From Chionoecetes opilio (lineage: Eukaryota; Arthropoda; Malacostraca; Decapoda; Majidae), in contig JACEEZ010020338.1 of the NCBI GenBank assembly GCA_016584305.1, forward strand, positions 200,001 through 264,000: a stretch of 64,000 bases of DNA, read 5' to 3'. The notes under the pieces are model-generated. The model saw only the letters and a program-made list of their open reading frames with translations. It did no database searches and was not told the DNA's origin. This document shows, piece after piece, positions 55,815 to 64,000 of this stretch. The translations under genes and the position numbers were made by a program. How positions within the stretch are numbered: position 1 is the stretch's first letter; each line of letters opens with the position of its first letter.

Positions 55815-56225
55815 GGGTGATGGGTAATGGGTGAGTGAATGGGTGGGGTGATGGGTAATGGGTGTGGGGTGATGGGTGAGTGAATGGGTGGGGGGTGATG
55901 GGTTGGGGGTGATGGGTGATGGGTGAGGGAATAGGTGGGGGGTGATGGGTCAATGGGTGAGTGAATGGGTGAGGTGATGGGTAATGGATGTGGGGTGATG
56001 GGTGAGTGAATGGGTGGGGGGTGATGGGTTGGGGGTGATGGGTGATGGGTGAGGGAATAGGTGGGGGGTGATGGGTAATGGGTGAGTGAATGGGTGTGTG
56101 GTGATGGGTAATGGGTGAGTGAATGGGTGGGGGGTGATGGGTAATGGGTGAGTGAATGGGTGGGGGGTGATGGGTAATGGGTGAGTGAATGGGTGGGGGG
56201 TGAGTGAATGGGTGGGGGGAATACA
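55815..56225. repeat. GGGTGATGGG minisatellite with higher-order duplication
   Basis: Units built from GGGTGATGGGTAATGGGTGA and GTGAATGGGTGGGG repeat about a dozen times. A block of about 115 bp starting GTGTGGGGTGATGGG-like occurs twice (about 55860 and 55988), so there is a second level of duplication. Confidence 0.92.
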
Positions 56226-56283
56226 TACATTTCTACATCCATGATTTCAGGAAAGTTAGAAGGGGCTATCTGGAGAGTCCATG

Positions 56284-56380
56284 TTTGGTGGGCCGAAGGC
56301 CCACCAAACACAGGTGGTGGGCCGAAGGCCCACCAATAGCCCTTCGCAGGAGCTAGCCAAAAAGTCCGCCCGGAGGGCGG
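56284..56380. repeat. Cluster of three short GC-rich hairpins
   Basis: Stem TTTGGTGGGCC with loop GAA (56284-56308); stem TGGTGGGCC with loop GAA (56315-56335); stem CCGCCC with loop GGA (56366-56380). The first two are near-duplicates. Confidence 0.9.
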
Positions 56381-56804
56381 CTTTGCGGCTAGTGAATAAT
56401 AAAACTCGGCAAAAAATATATGCACATATAGCTCTATCTATCCTATGTAAAGCGATACCCCCTGATATCAGCTTACTTTTACTGAAGCTGAGAAAACGCC
56501 GATCGGAAAAAATTGCACATCATTTTTCTTCTCCGGTCCCTGTAACTAACGAATCACCAAACGGATACGGATGCATAAGACGTCAAAATGTTGCTCTAAT
56601 CCTGAAGACTTCAAATAACTGTCTTAAAATGCCATGCGAAAGATGGAAGGCTATAAACTAAGCTCGAAGCCAAGCTAACCAACCGAACAAACGATTAAAA
56701 TCTACGCAGTAAACTTGCCAGCTTTCAAAGCGGGAAATATGTGTGAGGAAAATTTAACAAACATAACAAACAATAACGAAATAACGAAAAATAACAACCT
56801 AGTT

Positions 56805-57067
56805 AAAAAAAGAAAATTAATATGTTTAAGATGCAGGGATGAAAAAAGGACAAACAAGAATTGGGATGGAATAAATATATATTACCCATTCCTGGATTTC
56901 ACCACTGACTGAGCATGAGAACAACTGTGTGTTAGGGGAATGCACGAATGGTTAAACAAAGACTATTGTATACGTAGTTTGGGTTAATATATATGTCTTC
57001 CATCCCAGCTATTGTTTCTGTCCTTTTTCTATCCCTATATCTTGAACATTTTAGAATACATTTTTTG
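56805..57067. repeat. Inverted repeat with about 80-bp arms
   Basis: The left arm 56805-56885 and the inverse of 56984-57067 share GGGATGAAAAAAGGACAA-like and GGGATGGAA-AATATATATTA blocks at about 75-80% identity by eye. Both arms encode a similar short peptide (CRDEKRTNKN compared with YRDRKRTETI), so they may come from an inverted duplication of a decayed coding piece. Confidence 0.6.
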
Positions 57068-57224
57068 TTACTAGTGGGCAATAGTGCTTCACGGATACCA
57101 GCTACACCAGATAACGATGAATCGAGAGGGAATAATGGACAATAACTGTACAGAGAATTGTCTTCCGCGTCCTTTGTGGGGAGGCGAAGGATCGATTTCA
57201 TAATTTAGCCTTTAGGGAGTAGGT

Positions 57225-57626
57225 GTGATACATGAAAACCCCGATTACATGCTTAAAGACCTTGCAAAGACACTTTTCTTTTCTTTCATAACGGGAAATA
57301 ATTTAGATAACATGGCACGGTTTTGGTGTTCAGTTATAACGATGAACAGCAATACAAGGAGTAAAAATTCGCTCTCCTACACATATAGCGACGTGCTGAA
57401 CGAAGCCTTAACAGTACCTAGCACATCAGTACGTCATGGACTCGTTTGGACTTACTTAATTCTATTACTTTATTGTTTCCAGACTGAACGATATAAAGTG
57501 AAGGTAGTAGGGATTCTATTGACAACTACTGCTCTTCTGATTAGTCGTATAAGATATAAAATTAAATATTCTTATCAATCTTTATCACCATATTTACTTG
57601 CATGCACATTATCCAATCATCAATAA
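57225..57626 (+). CDS. Unrecognised 133-codon open frame
   Basis: The frame has no simple-sequence bias. A hydrophobic segment (LVWTYLILLLYCFQ, near residues 71-84) and a second (VVGILLTTTALLIS, near 94-107) could be membrane helices. No splice, promoter or family signal was found. It lies next to an inverted repeat of possible transposon origin. Chance in AT-rich DNA cannot be excluded. Confidence 0.2.
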   Translation: MIHENPDYMLKDLAKTLFFSFITGNNLDNMARFWCSVITMNSNTRSKNSLSYTYSDVLNEALTVPSTSVRHGLVWTYLILLLYCFQTERYKVKVVGILLTTTALLISRIRYKIKYSYQSLSPYLLACTLSNHQ

Positions 57627-57629
57627 ATT

Positions 57630-58865
57630 TCTTATTCTTTTCTCGTTATTTTTTTGTCTTTTTCAAATATCTATTATGAGTTGATTCCGTCCTTTCTAAC
57701 GCTTCCTTAGCAACTTCTTTCTAGCGAATACGTTTCTATATATTTGTTTGGTATATTTGCCGATATTTCGTTTTATGTTGCAATTACTTGTTGTTCAGTC
57801 TGTCTATCTTGCATTTCTATCACAAAATGTCATAATTCTTTTGCTATTATCACTTCGCCTTGATTGAAACTTCTTTCTTTGTTCTGCTCCATTTAGGCAT
57901 CTTAATGGTCTGCTGCATATATTTCATTTGGGTTATTCCTCCCATTTTAGTCTCTTCATTCTCTTTTCTACACTCGAATAATTTGGTATTTCAGTCTTGC
58001 TATAACTAAACATTAACTTCTCCACATCGTGATCTTTTCTTTATTTGTTTTAGATTTCTCCGTATAGTACTTAATTTGACTCCTATTACTTATTTTTGTT
58101 ACAAAATTTTCCGCTTTATTTTACCCTAGTTTTTTTTTTATCAGGTTTTCTCATTGTTTATCCATGTTTCTGAGTGTTTTTCCGATGTTGCCGAGTTTGT
58201 TTCAAGAGCTTAGCCTCCAGGCACGCATTTTTTTCTTCCCTGACTTTTGCATGTTCTCTTATACTTATTCTCTTAGTCAAGATTAAAGTTCTTCTCAACT
58301 GTACTTGTTCATGGAAATTGACAGTTACCTCGTATTTCCTTCTTCGATCATTATATTACACAATTTTTTTTCCAGCTTGATTATCTTTATTAGCAGTTTT
58401 CCCTCTTAGTTTCGTCTTCTGCTCTCAATTTAACCTTTTGGATTTTATGAGTTTTATCTTGATTTCAATTTACTCTTATTCTTTTTTTTCGTCATTAATA
58501 ATTGTAATTTCATTCTAATCTTCGTGTTACGTTAATCTTTTATGTTACTTATTATTGTCTGTTTCATCATAACTTTCCTCCTAAAACTTCATATGTTATA
58601 ATTTTTTTTACTCGTCATTGATTTTTCGCTTCGATTTAGATTTCTTTATTTTCCTGAAAACTTTCATATTTTCTTCTCTCCGTACGTTCCTTTCCATTTA
58701 ATATTGATATAAATTTTATATATGTTACTTTTCCTTTCCTCAATAACAATCTTGGTCCAATTTCTCTTCTGCCCAACCAGCATTACTAGTCAGGCGGCAT
58801 TTGTTGATATATGAAGATTACTTTAACTTGAGGGCCAAAAACAGTTTTTTGGTTTCTACTCATTA
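57630..58865. other. T-rich stretch without recognisable gene
   Basis: Strong strand asymmetry: the plus strand is T-rich with many TTTC and CTTT blocks over about 1.2 kb. No exon or repeat boundaries seen. Confidence 0.5.
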
Positions 58866-58877
58866 AAAATATATTAC

Positions 58878-59750
58878 CAGTGGCGGCTCGTGATAAAATA
58901 AAATGGGGGGACTGCAAGCTTTACACAACAGTAGGATACACAAATTTTACCTATCTCAGGTATGATTTGTATGTAGTTGATGTTCACGGATTTCAGGGCA
59001 TGGTAGTCGTGGTGGTAGTAGAAGAGATGGTGGGGGTGGTAGTGTTGGTAGTATAATAGAGGGGATGGCTGAGGTGGTGATGGTAGAATTACAGTATTAC
59101 TTGAAAATAAAGTCGGTACCGCTTGAGTTCAGTCTTTTCATTTAATGTCAGCTGGGATAAGTTGATGTTTTGCAAATACTTCACTGGATTTTCCATCGTC
59201 ATAGGGTAATTAAGGAAAGCGCGATTTAACCACACCGTCTTTTTTTTTCTTTTTTTCTTCAACAAAAAGGGGGATGCGCGAACGCAATCCCCCGCTAACA
59301 AAAATTTCGCACTCGAGTTAACCACATTTGGGTTAATCGCAAGGGTCAGCACCGCCGGAGTGCAATGGTGGGCCTTTCCCTGAGAAAACCGCCTTCAGGA
59401 TCACGGTATCTCCTGTGCCAGGCAAGTATACACACCATCTACACTCACTGTAAACACGAGAGGGACGAAACTAAACAGCTGTCTCGGCTGCAGCTCATTG
59501 TGTTCACATGTGGCGCGGCGGCAGCGCAGACATGAATCGTACAGCAAATATGAAAGTAACTTACATTTAGTTATAGTTTTAATGAAAATTCACTTAGTAA
59601 CGTATTGAAAATAAAATATAATGACTTTTTATCATGATATATTTGTTGGGAGTGTATCAATTCTGCTGTGTCTCTAAAGGATTCATACACCTGGCAGTGA
59701 GTGTCTGGGGGTGCTGCAGCTCTGCAGCCCTATGCCACGAGCCACCACTG
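58878..59750. mobile_element. hAT MITE with perfect 8-bp target duplication
   Basis: The ends are CAGTGGCGGCTCGTG and, inverted, CAGTGGTGGCTCGTG. The flanks are TATATTAC at 58870-58877 and 59751-59758, an exact 8-bp duplication. The CAGTGGCGG terminus with 8-bp duplication is characteristic of hAT elements. It is 873 bp and has no transposase frame. It contains a GGT-rich tract (58990-59080) and a GC-rich piece near 59265-59400. Confidence 0.92.
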
Positions 59751-60269
59751 TATATTACTAATGTGATTTTGGCTTGTTGCCTAAATTTCAGAGTTGTATT
59801 GCAATCAGCAGGGGAAAAATTCCAAGATGGACACCATCCTCGCTTCAAAAATTGGAATATGTCATATCTTTGTTAATATTTGATGTATATGAATAAATGG
59901 GGTGTCCATTCCAATGTTTCCTAACCCCAGTAACCCGTTTATGCACTCACAATTATCACTGGACACACCGTGACTAAGTTAATACCATTATTACAGTGAA
60001 TATATGCATTTTTGCACCAAGTTACATGTACATGTGAGTTGAAATTACTGACTTGAAACTTATGTGATTGACAGTATGGGATATTGTGATACTAAATTAA
60101 ATTTCTTACCACTGGAATCCACAATGTTACCACTGCATCATGCAAAACCTGATTTACCACACTTCAAAAAAATCTTGATGCAGATAGAGGAATAATCTGG
60201 AGATATACCTGTGTTTGAGGCATAATTATTCTTTGTACTAAGATAAGTTATGACCTGATCGATGTCTTT

Positions 60270-61560
60270 GATTATATTTTCAGGTTTCAGTAATGCAAAG
60301 GCACCATCGTTTTATATCACAGGAAGCTGTGGAAGGAGGGCACACAGATACAGACTGAAATATACATGCTATACATCAATATTTTTGTGTAATACATATA
60401 ATTTATGTATTGCGGGCGCATCCTGTATTCCAGACACATCGAGTGAACTGATGAAAATGGTGCAATGTATTATCTGAATCGAATCTAAAAAAGACACTAT
60501 CTCAAGCAAGTGCATCGTCGTTGGGGAAAATACAAGAATTCAGTGAAAAGTGGGCAAAACTTGGCAAGAACATCACTTTTTCAAACGTATAAGATCCATA
60601 AATTTCGCTGATACCGAGACGTATTATTACCACAGTAAATGCTATCAGTCATTGTGTCATCAAGAACATTTAACGAAGGCCCAAAAGAGACACCAAGAAG
60701 CGATAAAGTCACTAGCATCACAAAAAAAGGGAAAATAAAACGCCAGATGAATCGCCTTTAGCCCAAATCTCGAAAGCTTTTTGACCAAGAACTGAGTATA
60801 TTTTACCAGCGCGATAATGACGATGGTGTACATAGTGTTACAACAGAAGATATTGGGCTAAAGTTCTCGGCAATTAGATAATCAACCACAAACAATGAAA
60901 ACAAGGTCCGGCTTGCATTTTTGCATGACGAGATGGATGCCTTTGTACAGAACATGAAATACCACACAATCTGCTTGAGAAAGGAAACGAAATTCTTGAA
61001 ATCACATGAGTGCAACAGTCACACGACGTCTGAAGGCAACCCTGTCGCAGAAGCCATTTGTGACATTGGAATAGTGAACATTGTCCCTGCACTGCTGACA
61101 GAGGACAGTGATACTCCATGTATTGACATGAATTCGATTCATGAGAGATATATGTCACTCCGTACTGATTAAGATATCAACAATGCACCAGACAAAGGTT
61201 CTGTTTTATATAAAACTATAAATCACATCTCAAAAAGATTATCCTTGACGGCATCTCTGACATACACTTCGTGAAGCGTGGACCAAAGCCAGAGATTATT
61301 GTATCAAATATCACATAGGACAAAATCATTAGGCGGTTCTTCGAGGATGCAGATGTTCCAAGTGAAGTGAACACCTTGTACAAAGCAGCTATGATTGTTT
61401 GGAAAGAACTGGAAACTACAGAAGACTAGCATTTCAAGGGATCGTTCGATGATTACAAAACTCCGCAGAAGCGGCAGCAATTGATGTTATGGATCATTTG
61501 TGGCCCGTGCAAAACAACCACAACCAAAAGAGAAGCACATAATATGAAAAGCACCAGGGG
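60270..61560 (+). pseudogene. Decayed TE-like gene, unidentified
   Basis: Two frames over 1.2 kb keep protein-like composition. ETYYYHSKCYQSL (60618-60656) suggests a Cys/His zinc-binding site. LKFSAIR follows, then AFLHDEMDAFVQNMKYHTIC and FLKSHECNSHTTSEGNPVAE (60921-61040). Later fragments read ILDGISDIHFVKRGPKPEII, IRRFFEDADVPSEVNTLYK and WKELETTED (61235-61430), then LMLWIICGPCKTTTTKRE. I have a memory of this layout as a multicopy uncharacterised protein in invertebrates, but I cannot name a domain. Stops and frameshifts near 60740, 60880, 61172 and 61318 show it is dead. Confidence 0.45.
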
Positions 61561-61564
61561 CCAG

Positions 61565-62660
61565 ATGCTGAGAGCGAGCTAGGGCGCCCTATCCACTAGG
61601 GCGCCTGTGGTAATGCGAAACGCCCTCTCACCGCTATGCTCAGTCGAGATTGCTGCCTTAGTGGCACCGCTAAAGGCGCTGAAAATAAGGCATGGTCAGA
61701 CCCTGACTTAGTGAGCTACTGTTGGCCTTTGACAACATTCATCTTCTGTTTATAAGGCAAATACAGCCTTGTTTCAGTTCCTACAACGTAACAATTGGTG
61801 TTTACGTATAATAGTGTTGCAAGGTGTGTATGAATTGACCGTGAAAGACTAAATGCGGCACTATAGGGTGTTTTTATAAGCTTATATGCTGGCGATAAAA
61901 ATGTTGTGTTGTGTGTTGGTTGGCGGGCGGGCGGCGGGCGAAGCGACTAGACAAGTGTCACCAAGGGTGCTCCGCCCGCACTAAAATGTTGTACTATACG
62001 GTATTATCATACTACCAGATGATATTTAGGACAACTGAACATACCATCATCTTCACGAGACATTAGTGCATATCATGACTGTATAAAAATTACAGTAAAC
62101 TATACCTATAATAAGATAATGAGAGCAAAATGAGATCGTGTATAAACATTTATTTTCTTTCACCTTTTTTTATTCAACTCCTCCTTACTCCTGTACTTTT
62201 GCTTGCATTAAATTTTCACTCACAGTCTCGGAATCACCACAGTTTTCCGATTATCATGGTATGTGGCACGTCCCAATGCAAAAATATATAAGTGGTCAAA
62301 ACCTGTGATGAATGTCATACTTGTGACAAACAGTTTTCGGCGGGCCGCGGGGCGAACATTGCCTTATTGCAGAGGTGAGGGAGGGAGGGACTAAAATTCT
62401 TGTTTTGGTGTTGAAGTGTTCAAGCCTTGTGATTGGTCGAAGCTGCCTAAACGGCGCTCAGACAGGCAGCGTGATTGGCTAGTAGGATTCTCGGACCACA
62501 CCCACGCATTGGGCTTTGGAGGTGTATGGCAGTGCAAAAGCGCCTGAATTATCGACTGTACATAGCCTTGAGCCGGTGCCTTAGCCGGGCCTGTTACAAA
62601 AGCGCCTGAAGACCGGTAAAGCGCTCTTTTCGCCTTAACTTTAAATCAGTGATTAAAATC
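61565..62660. other. Unassigned, with GC-rich blocks
   Basis: Bases 61560-61690 and 62420-62640 are rich in GGCGC and AAAGCGC. A small palindrome (AGGGCGCC around CTATCCACT) lies at 61584. These could be two ends of one element, but I could not align them as terminal repeats. Confidence 0.35.
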
Positions 62661-62666
62661 AACTTG

Positions 62667-63195
62667 ATATATATATATATATATCTATATATATCTATAT
62701 ATATATATATCTATATATATATATATATATCTATAATATATCTATATATATATATATAATATATCTAATATATATATATAATTCTATATTATATATATAT
62801 ATCTATATATCATATATATATATCTATATATCATATATATATCTATAATATATATATATATATATAATCTATATATAATATATAATTATCTATATATATA
62901 TATTATTATATCTATATATATATTATATAATATATTATTAAATAATATTATATATATAATTATTATATCATATATATTATATATTATATATATCTAAAAT
63001 ATATATATATATATATATTTATTATATATATATATTATATATATATATTATATATATCTATATATATATATATATATCTTATATATATATATATATATTC
63101 TATATCATTATATATATATCATATATATATATATATATACTATATATATATATATATCTATATAATAATTTTTATTATCATATTATAATATATTA
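62667..63195. repeat. (AT)n array of about 530 bp with TC interruptions
   Basis: TATATA runs with regular CTA, ATT and AATAT interruptions. It is almost entirely self-complementary and will fold in many ways. Assembly and copy number here are uncertain. Confidence 0.95.
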
Positions 63196-63340
63196 TATAC
63201 ATTTACCTTCTCATTGTGACCACTTACTCAATATATCAACTTAAGTGCACACTAAGGGGTAATAATAAGTATAAGTACACTACACTCCAAATTATATTTC
63301 ATTGGTAAGATATCAGAACCCTTAACCTCAGACTCCTCAT

Positions 63341-64000
63341 TCAGAGTCCTCTGGTGATAGTTCCAGCTTGAGTAGGACAATATTCCCCTTCATGAAGACC
63401 CCTCTCTCAAAATTATCGGAGGTCATATACTCGCTCTCTTGACTTTCATGATGTCCGACCCCTGGGAGCACAGTCTCTCCACGGCTGCAGAGCTGGGTAT
63501 GGCCGTGTTGTAAACGTCGTCTTAACGAACACTTTTACCTAGGTGGCATGGGAGAGGGCGGGAAACATGGCCAGCTCCAGCAGCTTGTTCCTCTGCTTCT
63601 CTGAACACCAAATCTCAAGCTCTTTGCCCATCTTATTGGTGAGGCGGTAGAGTTGGTGCCCTCTGTAGCTGTGGGTCCTGGGCTCATCAAAGCATGGAAA
63701 TAATATATACATTTGTAATATATATATAAAGTAAATAAATAAAGTTATCGGAGTCAGAGAAAAAATTATAGTGATACTTATAAAAAAATGTTTAGATTTT
63801 GAAAAATATATTATTGCACTTAAATCATATATATTACAATAATTTATCAGCATGACGCTCAAGATTGCTAATATAATGACTTGGAGTAATGAACTGTCAC
63901 AACTGAACTGAAGATGCAGTAGATCTCGATAAAATTAATAAGTCTCACCTTGAAAAAATCATCCTCTTCGTCTTCATCTGGGCTGCTGCCTTCTGAGGTA
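63341..64000 (-). pseudogene. hAT transposase C-terminal region, cut by the window edge
   Basis: Minus-strand order. Bases 64000-63952 encode EGSSPDEDEEDDFFK, followed by GTGAGA, a plausible donor. An AT-rich gap of about 260 bp follows. Bases 63692-63540 encode PRTHSYRGHQLYRL, KMGKELEIWCSEKQRN and LELAMFPALSHAT. After a stop and frameshift near 63540, a second frame reads NTAIPSSAAVERLCSQGSDI, KVKRAS and then TSDNFERGVFMKGNI, ending at TGA 63341. The PSSAAVERLFSxGG and L-x-NFERLxFMK patterns are the hAT dimerisation domain (ZBED-type transposases). LCSQGSDI and a stop mark decay. The acidic EDDFF block normally lies a few dozen residues before this domain, so the gap may be an intron. The N-terminal part is outside the window. 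Confidence 0.75.

Larger units (their letters stand above)
55545..56400. mobile_element. Helentron-like non-autonomous candidate
   Basis: The 5' side reads TATAATAATATAAGCGAAAG and is followed at once by (TCTG)n. A leader of that type running into a tetranucleotide core is found in non-autonomous Helitron/Helentron-like elements of invertebrates. Toward the other side are repeated hairpins with a GGGCC-GAA-GGCCC stem (56284-56335) and a third at 56366-56380. The middle is a GGGTGATGGG minisatellite. No Rep/helicase is present and neither terminus is proven. Confidence 0.35.

Noticed and set aside
61560..62660. One large transposon bounded by GGCGC-rich blocks
   Set aside because: I could not align the two blocks as inverted repeats nor find a flanking duplication.

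Overview
The window looks like a repeat-dense intronic and intergenic stretch of an arthropod nuclear genome, most likely a decapod crustacean. That assignment is inference. It rests on very long and frequent CA, GA, TCTG and AT microsatellites, short TTAGG runs (the arthropod telomere motif), several co-resident non-LTR retrotransposon clades, and many TA-, TTA-, TTAA- and 8-bp-flanked DNA transposons. Nothing suggests a prokaryote, a plasmid or a free virus.

Host coding content is sparse. Three short minus-strand segments (51556-51918, 31753-31879, 6448-6556) each carry a consensus 3' splice site, an open frame and a consensus GT donor. Their phases join perfectly (1 to 2+41 codons+2 to 1+36 codons), so they probably belong to one large gene with introns of about 20 and 25 kb. 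The protein part is Ser/Pro/Lys-rich and disordered, followed by a more globular piece. I do not recognise it.

Layout. 1-6.4 kb: low-complexity DNA, a TTA-flanked MITE, LINE fragments and a Tigger-like element holding a SINE piece. 6.8-12.1 kb: two copies of a TIR element, each carrying an independently inserted Tigger-like element that holds a tandemly duplicated piece of LINE ORF2. 12.1-16.9 kb: a decayed Gypsy-type retrotransposon whose gag was split by a TA-targeting transposon. 17.0-25.2 kb: an onion of nested elements, comprising a foldback element with satellite-like arms, elements inside it, a 2.66-kb transposon with a decayed and unusual transposase, another Tigger-like element and a piggyBac-like element. 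25.8-36.4 kb: an RTE-like LINE end, inverted-repeat elements, exon 31753-31879, and a long CR1-like LINE with an esterase-type ORF1 end. 36.6-50.7 kb: mostly microsatellite, plus a CR1 fragment and a palindrome of about 700 bp. 50.9-57 kb: a full-length tRNA-derived SINE, a host exon, a LINE end and a Helentron-like candidate. 57-64 kb: AT-rich DNA, a hAT MITE with a perfect 8-bp duplication, a decayed unrecognised TE-like gene, a long AT array and the C-terminal part of a hAT transposase.

The genes do not form a pathway. The window records serial transposition inside the introns of what is probably one large minus-strand gene.
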